From Calendula officinalis (Eukaryota > Streptophyta > Magnoliopsida > Asterales > Asteraceae): 64,000 bases of DNA. Position numbers and translations under genes: made by a program. The notes beneath the pieces are model-generated. The model was not told where the DNA came from. It made no database searches and saw only the letters and a list, made by a program, of their open reading frames with translations. The stretch spans positions 32,116,835 through 32,180,834 of the forward strand of contig OY970825.1 in NCBI GenBank assembly GCA_963853835.1, in the 5' to 3' direction. Numbering within the stretch: position 1 is the first letter of the stretch; each line of letters begins with the position of its first letter. Shown piece after piece: positions 47,601 through 57,300 of the stretch.

Positions 47601-50600
47601 TGAATCAATCGGTGGAGCACACGAATGTCCCCACTGAAATAAATGTTGGTACTGAACCCGAACAAGAATACTAGCTACCAGTCAGCTGGACTGAGAGCTC
47701 CGATGAAGAACCTGCCCCCACAGCCGAGCAAGTTCCATTACCCAGGAGAGCTGCCACACCAGAGGGTCCGGGGGACCGGGGTGTGCCAGCTGCGAGAGAT
47801 CTCCCTGGCATGATGGAAAACTTTAATGAAACATTCAAACAACTTGCTCTGATAAGAAGTATTTGTGGGGTTATAAATACCAACATTAGGAATATCTCCA
47901 ATCACCAAGCCATATCAGACAGTGTTCAAGATTTCCTGGCTAACAATCAGGAAAATCTCCAAAGAAACGTGAACACACAAAACGGGCAGATCGATAATCT
48001 TATCTCTGCAATTGAAAATCTCACGTCAAGAAACGCTGATCTGACATCAAAATTCTATCGTCTTGAAAGATTTATTGGTGAAAGGACTGATAGTCTGTTC
48101 TCTCGCATCTCTAACCTCGTTGAGCCACTGATGAATAACGAAAATGCTCAAGGTGTCACCCCCACCCCTCATTTTCAGGGGGAGAAATATGTGTCCCATC
48201 AAGGCATAGCGGAGAGGGTCGTTAGACCGGCCGGACTAGGAGGTGAAGACCGGAGCAACCAGAGCAAGGGGAAGAGAATCGTTGGAGACAACAGAGCTCA
48301 TAATGTTGGTAGTGTTTTGAATCGTGTAGCCAAAGAAAGTGTTCAGGGTGGGAAAACCTATCAGATGACATCAGAACGTTTTAGGAGGTCATGGATAAGG
48401 TTTGAAGAGTTCCCAGAGATCACAATCACTAATGCTGGTGCTACTACCAGTATCCCAATCGTTTCGTCCTCAGATCCCCTTGTCAGGGTTTCTGCAGAAG
48501 CTCCCATGGGAAAAATCCAAAATCTTCCCTTGGATAAAGGTAAGGGTCCTGCAACTTCCTCTCTAAAAGCGAAAAAGCGAAAGAGTCAGATGACTCCTAA
48601 TGAAGAAGAACTAAGGAGAACTGCCAGACGTCTAGGGATGTCTATCGAAGAGGTTGCTGAAGCTATGGAGGAAGAACGAAAGAGGAGGGGCTTGGGAAGC
48701 CACAAGGGAAGAAAGGAGTGATTCGCTGAAAAAGATGGGAAGTACCGGTGAAAGAAGACCGGTGGTTGAAAAACTTTATTTTGTTTATGTTTCAAACAAT
48801 GGTCTGTAATCCTTTAAACAATTTACTTTTCTGCATGCACCCCAAAAACAATTTACATTTATGTGTTTAAGTTGCTACTCCATTATGCATGAATATCATC
48901 AGTCAATGATGATGATTTTGACATACTTGAGTTTACTTGCTTGATAGATACTTAGAAAAACTCAAAAAGAACACATGAGTTATAAGTTGTGGTGTGATCA
49001 GATTTTATCAGATCACCATATATTGTAATGTTTTCTAGGTACGTCGAAGACCCTCTGAATTGTGAAAAATACTCAAGGTTAAATATAAACCTTCACATAT
49101 TCAAAGGGAGTTGCCTAACTATTTGTCTACATCAAATAGGGGGAGATTGTTGGGTCGCTGAAAAGCATCCCCCACTGAATATATTTAATGAAGACAAAAA
49201 CGCAAATAGTTAGAAGATAATCTGAGGATTAGTTCCTCAAATTGTGGGTAATTGAATCTGACCAGTTCGGATTTAAGTTGCCCAGTCACACTATCTGAAA
49301 CAACGATCAGTTCCCCGTGCGAAATCAGATACTGGTTTACAGATCAGATTGTATAACAGGTTCAGCGCATTGGACAAAACGTTGAACCATTGAACAAATA
49401 CTTCTCTAAGCAAAACTCTTAGTGAAGGTCGCTGAAGCTGAAGGCCATCTGAAGAAGCATGAGTATCCGAAAACTCATGGCTGCCAACAGTTTACATAGG
49501 CCCAAGGTTTCAGCGTCACAGAAAGACACAAGTAAAGCACAAGTTTGTGCATCGCTGATTATGGGAATATCTTGCAAATCTTCTAGAAGATATCAGCAAT
49601 CACAAGATGACATAAAGTACTGTCAGAATTCCGTTAGTCGTGCGCGTCCCATGATATATCCTCTGCACCAACGGAATTATCACACGTGGAATCGATCGAT
49701 CATTCTTTTGGCTCTGCGTTTCCCAATGATATAAATTGAGGACTTAGACGATCGATTCCAGTGTGCACCCAACAAGGTTACACGCTGCTGAATTTACTCC
49801 AGAACTTTATTCCCTCGAGCAAATTGTAAACCACCAGTTAACTCAAGTTATCTGATTCAAGAATTATATCTGTATAACGAAAGTGTCCGGTCTTGTGCTT
49901 TATCATTTGTTGATCATAAATTTGTCTTAGATAATATTTGTTGTTGTCTATCACATGCAAGCAGTTTAGTTAGGATTTGTTCTTAGCTATTCCGCAAACT
50001 GCTTGCATCTTTATTATATCAATTATTGATTAATAAAGAAAAGTTTAAAAAGTGTTGAGTGTCTCCATAAATTTAAATTGGTCAGTGAAAGTGTATAAGT
50101 GTTATATTTCACTTATTACGGGACTAACAAAATATCTCACCAGTTTATATAAACAGTTCGATTTCCAGGTTGAATGTGCCTGACACGTCAACCTGCGAAC
50201 ACGAACCCATCAACCCAAACCCGACCAGAATTGTCTCCCCTAGTTAGTGGTGAGTGCTTGATTAAATTTGGGTAGGGTTACCTGGTAATAACCTATGATA
50301 TAAGTAAATTTTATATAACTTTTGAAACTTAGTTATTATCATCAAGTGTAAAGAACTTACTAGGATGTTCAGCTTTCCATTGAAGATAGACGAGACTTCT
50401 TCTAGAAGCTTTTCTCGTTGAGGCCGAGAAGCCGCATCACACACAGACCCGGTGACATTGAAGCCCTTGGTAGACCATTCATGTATGCATTTGTTAAGGT
50501 CAGCCTCGTTGCGAGAGCAGGTGTGTACTGCCGCCCCTAGTCCCGCCAGTTCCTCCACCACAGCGTACCCAATGCCACGTGTACCACCGGTCACCAGAGC

Positions 50601-50606
50601 AGTCAT
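38696..50606 (-). CDS. Tropinone-reductase-like short-chain dehydrogenase (gene B) with a 10-kb first intron
   Basis: Exons are 50606-50361 (246 nt from the first in-frame ATG), 40347-40128 (220), 39466-39360 (107) and 38872-38696 (177). Exons 2-4 have the same lengths and phases as gene A, and every junction is GT-AG. From that ATG the protein is 249 aa: VTGGTRGIG, INNVGTN, NLES, LSSVAG, YAATK, and an end in ADGG-type VDGGFTVNGFP. The tetrad Asn, Ser, Tyr and Lys is complete. Codons homologous to the A N-terminus (RNTSTNSRWSLAG) continue upstream to 50639 but run into an in-frame TAG with no ATG. The natural start is lost, or an upstream exon supplies it. Intron 1 (50360-40348) is 10,013 bp of nested transposons. 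The gene may be functional with a short N-terminus or be a recent pseudogene; transcript data would decide. Confidence 0.78.
39467..40127. other. SDR B intron 2 (661 bp) with MITE-derived sequence
   Basis: It contains a short duplicated word (ATCTATCGATA...CAGGG at 39505 and 39583). A stretch at 39730-39850 matches the interior of the 51359-51670 MITE family (ACTAACTATCCA...GTGTATCACTTATTTTG). The A-gene counterpart intron is only 114 bp. Confidence 0.55.
40424..41010. mobile_element. TIR element made of GGATATCCGAAATTTC palindromes
   Basis: The left end is CTAGGGGTGTGCATTTCGG and the right end ATATTTGCACAC, followed by CCCT. The 8-mer CCCTCCAT occurs at 40416-40423 and 41011-41018, consistent with an 8-bp duplication, though it overlaps the expected right terminus. 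Both halves are crowded with TTCGGATATCCGAA-type palindromes, which also create long spurious frames on the minus strand. It sits inside SDR B intron 1, within an older TACTCCCTCCAT Stowaway-like end. Confidence 0.65.
41521..42514 (+). repeat. 5' LTR of the pol-less element
   Basis: It starts TGTTGGGCCGCTG and ends ACGGGACTAACA. A 91-codon frame (41843-42118) is open in both LTRs, but with no recognised domain. Confidence 0.95.
42517..42528 (+). other. Primer-binding site of the pol-less element
   Basis: TGGTATCAGAGC, two bases after the 5' LTR, complementary to initiator tRNA-Met. Confidence 0.88.
42577..43899 (+). pseudogene. Gag of the pol-less element (UBN2 domain and zinc knuckle)
   Basis: One phase from the ATG at 42577, with stops at 43465-43467 and 43720-43722. 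The N-terminal half has the copia/UBN2 gag pattern (DDFGMWKIRFLGFVEHQN, then KECKTAKEIWDILITSYEGTD and LNMSYRRFTILINELR). An acidic KKKKKEGDDKDEDEEEED-like insert lies near residue 65-85. After the first stop the same phase reads the CCHC knuckle CFKCGRTGHIKVDC at 43606-43647, then a Ser-rich and Lys/Glu-rich helical tail. Long gags with a distal knuckle are usual in Sireviruses. The two stops mean this copy would yield only the 296-aa N-terminal part. Confidence 0.85.
43934..45370 (+). CDS. 478-codon coiled-coil-rich ORF of the pol-less element (gag tail plus unknown)
   Basis: The frame is long and open, one base out of phase with gag. The first ~180 residues (RKNAQLEIALSTMTKILEEL-like heptads, LQKSCNSWNKSS) resemble the C-terminal coiled coil of Sirevirus gags. 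A second heptad region (LLTSSIADTKADLAQLTTEI) lies at about residues 250-285. The remainder is acidic and unrecognised. It occupies the place where protease-integrase-RT should be. The last ~18 codons come from a small MITE inserted at 45316, so the original C-terminus is different. It has no catalytic motif. Confidence 0.6.
   Translation: MRILNIVRKKKGSLDSDTLMSPVSREREDELPNEKKVSNTASLEDYPSLVRSLAKDLMITHKRNAQLEIALSTMTKILEELTQESSEAENSKLEAIRLQCFNNILREDNLLLTQQNEALQKSCNSWNKSSNFNNQVLKEHNFIQGFSEKYEQYPICRTRTSGTSNVKNQTSRLSKSQEVHHEREVFQTASGNVIITRDYAPEEPMFRDKEMSQAITSHEEVESTYHQRQEKTTEIDCFDNQRVVNFTTHISLLTSSIADTKADLAQLTTEIKAEMNEGFTQINNQLQIVFILLENNAIPSVTLKYFASYPFQHLSFHPEEISDESITGDCLMTFFDQMDDLNKSQNISIENYISQNVIFEGDEEMEVDETQADQGIQNLLMEQYVRHDIIVEVTEEMETDESNSYQKIKLESDKKKCSYHKNEDCYNLIHEEVIASSSKRSSEAEKCASKGLVTLNDNQYDSGESRIKINRGLHTNLC
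45315..45481. mobile_element. Small TIR element inside the pol-less retrotransposon
   Basis: Inverted ends ACAGTGGCGAGTCC and GGATCTAGATGC-like/GATCCGCCAGTG (perfect core CAGTGGCG/CGCCAGTG). Flanks CCAGTATG (45307-45314) and CCAGTATT (45482-45489) agree at seven of eight positions, fitting an 8-bp hAT-type duplication. It brings the stop that ends the 43934 ORF. Confidence 0.7.
46436..47230 (+). pseudogene. Broken post-pol (env-like position) ORF of the pol-less element, N-terminal part
   Basis: It opens MSKSKITYLKVPLP at 46436. A TGA at 46682-46684 stands where Trp is expected (LLEF-stop-YTCTTSKESGED). The same phase then continues to about 46963 with ILQGKHTVSFNLTTFREAVKLDY and IGYQGDYTRGISRTKMGSLWSAFF before a second stop. 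I recall similar proteins following pol in Asteraceae Sirevirus-like elements, usually unannotated or called plant transposon proteins. No function is known to me and no enzyme motif is seen. 46970-47230 decays through frameshifts. Confidence 0.6.
47263..48721 (+). pseudogene. C-terminal coiled-coil part of the post-pol ORF, frameshifted
   Basis: Frames at 47263-47499 and 47291-47674 give a Pro/Ser/acidic linker. The 47783-48721 frame (312 codons) gives a long heptad region (residues ~25-115, e.g. QENLQRNVNTQNGQIDNLIS) followed by a basic, Lys/Arg-rich tail with a KAKKRKSQ nuclear-signal-like patch and a charged C-terminal helix ending in SHKGRKE. A coiled coil at the end of this ORF agrees with the Sirevirus env-like ORF pattern. 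Frameshifts between pieces show decay. There is no signal peptide or transmembrane segment. Confidence 0.6.
49148..50129 (+). repeat. 3' LTR of the pol-less element
   Basis: It starts TGTTGGGTCGCTG after the tract AGGGGGAGAT and ends GGGACTAACA. It matches 41521-42514 with substitutions and small indels of a few percent. Confidence 0.95.
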
Positions 50607-50639
50607 TCCGGCAAGAGACCATCGGGAATTTGTACTCGT

Positions 50640-51153
50640 GTTTCTAGGCTACAAATGTGAGTTTGTTGTACGGAATTGTTTCCTTTTTAAATACATACAT
50701 ATGTATCACATCGTTAATATATATGAATACATGCATATGCTTAGCCGGCCGGCCATTAATTATAGAAAATGATCGCATGTTAGGTTTTTGACAAACGCGT
50801 TTTATTTATTTTGTTTATAGATTATTTAAAAGGGGTAAATAGGTCACAACATATATTATTTAGCAAGCAATCCCATTAAGTTATGAGTTTTTCTGTGTCC
50901 CTAGGTACATGTTTAGGTGGATTATATAACTCCAACTTTCCATTTAAACTTAAAAATGTATTTAATATATATCTTCAAAATGTAACTTATGAGCTTCATT
51001 GATGTATAATAACTATTTATAGGGAAATTTTAAGTGCATCCTAACATGTGTCTAGGGGCACATGTTAGAAAAACCCTTAAGTTATTACTTAATTCCATAA
51101 GAGAATAATGTCTTTTATTGCATGTGTAGAGAAGAATTTATCTAGTTAAAGAA
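50640..51153. other. 5' flank of SDR gene B
   Basis: The minus strand has TATTTAAAAAGG near 50680-50692, a possible weak TATA box, and ATG-free sequence up to the in-frame TAG. A GCCGGCCGGCC block lies at 50742-50752. No other gene is seen. Confidence 0.45.
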
Positions 51154-51311
51154 TAGGGTATTGATAATGACAGCCCTAAGGGCTGTCACAAGACATGCTT
51201 TATAAACTTGTACATCGACCTATAACAAACTCCTGAATCTTAGGAATTACTCCAATGTACTACTTTTTATGCATTTAGTGACAGCCCTAAGGGCTGTCAT
51301 TATCAAAACCC
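51154..51311. mobile_element. Small element with palindromic ends (GACAGCCCTAAGGGCTGTC), copy 2
   Basis: Both ends carry the 19-bp palindrome GACAGCCCTAAGGGCTGTC inside longer inverted ends starting TAGGGTATTGATAATG. Flanks repeat TAAAGAA (51147-51153 and 51312-51318), a possible 7-bp or longer duplication. The element is 158 bp, non-coding, and related in plan to 36071-36297. Confidence 0.75.
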
Positions 51312-51358
51312 TAAAGAATATACATATAGTAAAGTCCCATTTTTTATGAAGAATATAC

Positions 51359-51670
51359 TTCCTCCGTGTCAAAATAAGTGACACACTTTCTATTTTGGGG
51401 TGTATCAAAATAAGTGACACACTTTGAAAACTTTCCTTATTTGGTAAAAATAGTGTGACTCATACTCACTAACTATCCACTTTAATAAATTGAAATTACC
51501 CTTATACCCTTACTTTTACTTTTAAAACTCATTAATATCACTTTATTCAAGAAAAGTGGGACCCATTCTCCACTAATTATGTACTTTAATCTATTTTAAC
51601 CTCTACTTTAATCTTTTACCTCAAAAAATGTGTAAGTCAATTTGTGTCACTTATTTTGATACGGAGGAAG
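51359..51670. mobile_element. Stowaway-like MITE (CTTCCTCCG ends), 312 bp
   Basis: Ends CTTCCTCCGTGTCAAAATAAGTG and CACTTATTTTGATACGGAGGAAG are inverted and flanked by TA. There is an internal repeat of the left end (GTGTATCAAAATAAGTGACACACTTTG). The same family recurs, diverged, at 53669, 39730, 59610 and 61510. Confidence 0.85.
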
Positions 51671-52098
51671 TATATGGTTTAGATTTACTTCATTTTTTTG
51701 TGGGTCCAATTTTATATTTCTAGTGGAAACAAGATCATATGTGCATGACTCTAGATCAACTTTCACTTCTGCAAATGACTTCTGATTTTAGTACTAAAAC
51801 CTACAAATATCTTATTCCACAGCCAAAAGGACCATATTACCCTTTTGATCAAACAAACGTATCATGCCCATGTGAGATTAATGAATGCTCCATCATCGTC
51901 ATCCAAAAATAGTAACGGTTCGAGCGACTTTTTTGGTGAAATGGATGGTGCAATCCGTTGGGGTTTAAGACTACCTATTAAAAAAAGGTAAGCATCCCTA
52001 GTTACTCTCATATTGATTGTAAACCAAACACGCCTCTTTTCTTGGAACAAGTTGAATTAGGAACACTTTTTAGGTGAGAGAGTTTAATTTGACTAATC
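51671..52098. other. Short spacer, no gene seen
   Basis: The 62-codon minus-strand frame here (51862-52050) has no recognisable domain. A leucine- and phenylalanine-rich frame next to it is AT-driven. Confidence 0.4.
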
Positions 52099-52101
52099 TT
52101 A

Positions 52102-53534
52102 GGGTATGTTTGGTACAAAGAATGAAATTGCAGAGAAATGACTGCAGAGAATGGAATTGCGGTGAAAGGGAATTACTCTGGAGAATGAGAATTGACTCTT
52201 CTGTTTGGTAGCACAGAGACTTCAACAGAGAATTGTAACATATAATCTTTTCTCGTGTTTGATACATCAAAAAAATCAATAGAGATTTGTACCAGCTTTA
52301 TTATTAGCACAGATATTTTTTTTTAAATCATTGTTGAAACACAAAACATACAAAAATATAGATAAATTAATAATAAAAATATAGTTAAATTAATAATAAA
52401 AAAGCATTAATAAAATCAATAATAACATTCAACTATCTTTCTAAAAATTAAATCTAGAAAATGAAATGTGAAACAAAGCAAATAACTATTAAGAACTCAA
52501 ACTGCTGCACAATATAGAACAAACCAACCATATTCAATTTTTACATATATACATGCCAATATTCTGGCACAATATGCTTCCATTTCTTTCATTCCTTTTC
52601 TTCTTTTTCTTTTCTTCACATCCAAACAGCAAACACCCCCTTAATCAATAGTTTCTGCAATTAATTTTGCAAATACACATCATTATGAATTGAAAAAGAT
52701 TGAACATGCATATATAGTGGATGTTAAAATTGACTTCTATGTAATTCACGAGATATTCAGTTGACTTCTATGCTGAGATATTCAATCGGATTAATGGACA
52801 ATTGAATATAGCAATTAATTGATCACTGAAGATGGCAATTTAATTAATTGTCTTCTTTGTAATCCACGAGTTATCCAATTGACTTCTATGACAGTATCCT
52901 AAATCAGTAAAAACAATTAACCTAAATCTGTTTTATCAATTACTAATCAACATATATCTGTCAAAATCGAATAGAAACAACTGTTCGATAGAAAGAATTA
53001 ACCTAAATCAAATAAAAAGTAAAGTAATCGACAAAATCAGTAACTACTTTTCGATAGAATTTCTGTCGTAGAAACAAAATCAGTCATCGAATCGGGTATT
53101 ACTTCTGTCACGATGATCTGTTCGACAACGAGAGGCAGAGAGAGAGCCGATAGAGATAGAGAGCGTGAAATACACATAGAGAAAGAGAAATCGAGACAGA
53201 TAAACAGTGAGCGATCGACTGGAAGAGAAGCTTTGGAGAAGAGAATGGCTGAGGTGGACGTTCAATTGTGCTAATCAGAGCAGAAGGGTATGTATTCTGT
53301 TTTAGAAGACGAAGATGAACAAACGTACGTGGGCTATCTCCAGTCCAATTCTCCGTGTTTTTTTTAATTCTCTGTTTTACAATTCCCACTCTTTCTCTAC
53401 ATAAGAAGGGGAATCAAATCTAGAGAATAGGAATTGATAATTCTCCTTCCTCTCCTTTTCTCAATACCACCAAATAAGGGATTTGGTTGCCAATTCCATT
53501 TCCCTCCTCCCAATTCTTTATACCAAACACACCC
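52102..53534. mobile_element. Non-autonomous PIF/Harbinger-like TIR element, 1.43 kb
   Basis: The left end GGGTATGTTTGGTACAAAGAAT and the right end ATTCTTTATACCAAACACACCC are inverted. Flanking trinucleotides are TTA and TAA, close to the TWA target of Harbinger elements. No transposase is present. The interior includes an AT-rich part and a 53090-53270 segment with purine-rich GAGAGA repeats. The long-TIR words also appear inverted subterminally (GAGAATTGA...GGAATTGATAATTCTCC). Confidence 0.7.
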
Positions 53535-53668
53535 TAAACGAAAACGGTGATTAACCTCTTTTCTTAGCATTTTTTTTTATTTGTCTTATAATGATAATAT
53601 AGATTACATATTATAATATTATTCAATAATCTTGATTGGCTTACTCTTATTTTGTTCTTATCTTAATA

Positions 53669-53954
53669 CTTCCTCCGTATCAAAATAAGTGAATCATTTT
53701 CTTGTTAGGAGTGTATCAAAATAAATGAATAATTTTTCTTATTTGGTAAATTTTTATAAATTTTTCATTTACCTTTACCTATCCCTCTTTAAACATCATT
53801 AAAGGTGTGGGACCACATCCATTTTTGTCATTTTCCTAAATTTGGGGCTCATCCATTCTAATTACCCCATTTAATTTCACTAATCTCTTAATATCTTATT
53901 TTACCTTAATAATGTGAACTTTAAAATGATTCACTTATTTTAATATGGAGGAAG
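53669..53954. mobile_element. Stowaway-like MITE (CTTCCTCCG ends), 286 bp
   Basis: Ends CTTCCTCCGTATCAAAATAAGTGA and TCACTTATTTTAATATGGAGGAAG with flanking TA. Same family as 51359-51670. Confidence 0.85.
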
Positions 53955-54376
53955 TATATATATAATAATCGCATGTAATTATTCTTTAATGTGGGTTTGT
54001 TGGTTTAAACGACAAATTTGGGTGGTTTTCAAAGGTAGCCCTCAGTGAGTCACGTTATCAACTCTTCCAAGTTGTAAAATTCTATATGTTTGGAAAATAA
54101 AACTATAATTACACGTGACAACTTTCAAAATTATAAAAAGAAAATAAAACGTTAATGGGGCATTTAGTTCGAGGATTTGGGGATTTAAAATCATGTTGGG
54201 GTTTAAAATCATATTCCTCGTGTCATCTGTTTGGTTGACGAAAATTGAGATGGTCATATAATGTGTTGATTCAAGCGATTTGAAACGTAAATTATGATGG
54301 TGATGAATTTTTGGGTGGTGGAAAAGTCTAAAGGTGTGAGAGAGTTTTAACTTTTTAGATGCATTAAGATTATTAG

Positions 54377-57300
54377 TGTCACACCCCGTCAAAAATGAGG
54401 TTTTACTTCATTTTAAATGTTTTGCGGAAGAACGAGGGTGTAACTTTCATGACAACATAGCAAAAATTAAGTAAACAAACAGCCACGCAATAACAAAAAA
54501 TAAAAGGTATTTCACTTTCCAAAAGTAGAAAGTTTCCAAAAATACTAAGTTTCCTAAAATAGAAATTGTTTTGAAATGAATTGATTGTTCGTAAACTTAA
54601 TGTTTTAATCATGGCTCACGACAATCCCACTGCTCATATCCTCCAGTTCCACTGCGCCTAATTACCTGGAAAAACATAAATAATAAAAAGGGTCAACAAT
54701 AATGTTGAGTGAATCCACAGGGTTATAGTAAAAGGTAAAGTAAAGTGTTTTGCTACCCAAAATGTTTATTAAGAAAATAGTTTATGACTGAAAAGTATAA
54801 AGTTCAACACTCATATGATATGAGTAGTAAGTATGAAATGTGTAGCGTAGTTGTAGAATATCTACAACTACTAGTTATGTTTATGAAAAAGTGTTGAACA
54901 AATTGTTATGTTTGACATCGCATGAACTGTTATCCCCAACAGGTAGCTAGTCTATTGAGTTAATATACCAACCCCTAAGTCCACAATCAACACTTCAACT
55001 CCAGTTGTTATCGTTCTTTTATGGATATACACTCCCGAAAGATGTCTTGGATATACCAAGTAGTGATCAAATAATGTTGGGAGGATGAGTGTCAGCCAAT
55101 AGTACTATCTGCATATCCATGGTCTAGATCCACTAGTTAATGATTGCTGGCAAACCTTAGTCCGGTATAATAATTGTTTGTCATGCCAACGCGATAATGA
55201 AAATGTATATGTTGTACAGTCATAGTAAAACAGTAACAGTTGTGTTTATGTTTTCCACCCCAAAGTTTATAAAATAGTAAAAGAGTAAAAGGGGTCTGTG
55301 GACTCACCTGGCAAAGCTTAGCGATACAGAACTAGAACAGAGGAATCCTTCAGAGACTCTTAGCTTCCTAAATGATTTAACTACTAATTAGACTAAGCTA
55401 CTACAGGCGATTCTATAAACGATATAAGTTAAATGATATGCATTTTATGTTATGTTTTATGTTTTGTGACATCAAATGAACTTGGATCATGGGGCCTTAA
55501 TGGGCCGAAATGAAATGAAATGAAATGAAATGGGTTTGGGTTAGGCTTATTGGGCCTAGATTGGGCCTAATGGGCTTAATGGGCCTAGATGGGCTTAATG
55601 GGCCACCAGGTTGGGCCACTTGGGCCTCTTATTGGGCTTAGGTCCAATTAGATTGGGTCATGGATTGGGTTTGGGCCCAATTGGGTTTGGTTTGGGTATA
55701 AGTGGGCCAAAGGATTGGGCTTTGGTCCAAATGGGCTTAGATACTTGAGAGATCAAATGAGGCTATAATCAAGCTAATTCATTGAGATTTGAGTGAGATT
55801 GAAGAATTTGTGTGTGTGTTCTTGGTGTTTGAGTGTGTGTGAGTTGAGAGAGAAAGATGGAGGGAATGTTGACTTTCAAATGGTAATTCAATTAATGATG
55901 GAAAGCTTACTAAACAATACATCATTTAATCCTTATATACCTCACCTCTAAAACAAGCTTAATTAACACTAATTAAGCTTGACTCCATTGACTAAGACTA
56001 ATGACTAGTTCATAACTATTACAACTTGACACTTCTAGTCCCCTAACTATTGTCTACAATATAAATGACCCTAACAATACTAATGGGCCAACTAAAGTTT
56101 GGGCCCGATGGATTATGGTAGATCGACATGGGCCAAGTACGGGCCTTGGCCCGATTGGGTATTCGGGTTTGGGTCCACGGTTTGGGTCAAGTACCGGCCT
56201 TGACCCGGTTTGACTTATGGGTAAATATTGGTCAAAATTAGTCAACAAAGTCAACTAGGGTTCCTAGATTTCGGTTAGGGTTAGGTATACGGTTCTAGGG
56301 CTAGTCTAGCATAGGTTTCGGTCAACAAAAGTCAAATCTAGATATCATAAGGTCAAATAGTCAACCATGCAAGTCAACTAGGGTTAGGGTTTTGATGAGT
56401 TCGGTTAGGGTTTTGTCTAGGGTTGGCCGAATGGCCAAAACCCTATGGGTTCTAGCTAGATCGAGTCTAGATCGGCTTGGTTCGAGGTTTGTAGCTAGTT
56501 TAGGCTAGATCTATGGTTTAACACACCAAGGTTTCTAGATCTAGAACTTACGATCACACCTAGGATAGATCTAGGGTTTTCGGTCTAATCTATAGTAGAT
56601 CTAGGGTTCGAATCAACAAATCAAGCAGATTAAAGATTAAGGAATAATGCATGCTACGGATTTATGAATGCTAGGGTTTATACCGAGAGCAAATGGCCTT
56701 GGCCATGGTCTCGGGTTCAAGCTATAAGTCGAAACAATCAAGGTAGAAACAAGCAAGAAGGATTAGAGCATCATACCTTGGGATCTTAGTCGAACAAGAT
56801 CAAGAACACGAACAAGATCGAACGGGAAAAGCTTGAGATCGGACGAAGTGGGGATGCTTGGGGTTATGCTCGGCCGAATATGGGTAAACAAAAGAGGGTT
56901 TGGGTTGACAAATGAGGGTATTTATAGTGAGGGAAATTAGGTTAAGATGGAAGAGTTTGAGTACCATTCAAACTAGTCTAAACTCATGGATGGAGAAGGA
57001 TCAAAAGATAACATAACCTCACCCACAAAGGGGTTCGGCCGAATAGAGTAGGCCACAAGCAAGGGGAGGCCGGCCACATAGTGGTCGGTCAAAAGATCAA
57101 GGTGTCGCTTTAGACGGTTCGTTCAATTCGAGTCACATTTGATTTAATTTGCTACGTTTATTGTTTTATCGAGAAACTTATTGTTTTAGAAATGATTTAA
57201 GCTCATAAGTGTCACCATAAGTAAATAATAATGTTGTGTTGACTAAAATAATCAAACACTAATGTATGGTATAAAAATATGTGAGTTTGTTGTGTATTAG

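Larger units (their letters stand above)
41521..50129 (+). mobile_element. Pol-less Sirevirus-like LTR retrotransposon (8,609 bp)
   Basis: LTRs are 41521-42514 and 49148-50129, with TG...CA ends and an exact 5-bp target duplication AAATA (41516-41520 and 50130-50134). The primer site TGGTATCAGAGC and polypurine tract AGGGGGAGAT are present. Inside are a copia-type gag with a zinc knuckle, a coiled-coil-rich ORF, and two downstream ORFs resembling the extra post-pol (env-like) ORF of plant Sireviruses. No protease, integrase, RT or RNase H can be found in any frame. It must depend on enzymes made by a relative. The LTRs differ by a few percent, so it is older than the copia element at 23.6 kb. 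Confidence 0.88.
41074..50242. mobile_element. hAT-type MITE split by a retrotransposon, in SDR B intron 1
   Basis: The left half is 41074-41520 (TAGGGGTGGCAATTT...) and the right half 50135-50242 (...CTCCCCTA). They match the complete 12094-12639 copy. The 8-bp target duplication GTTAGTGG is perfect at 41066-41073 and 50243-50250. Subtracting the insert gives a MITE of about 555 bp. The perfect duplication shows it was a real transposition product before being interrupted. Confidence 0.9.
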
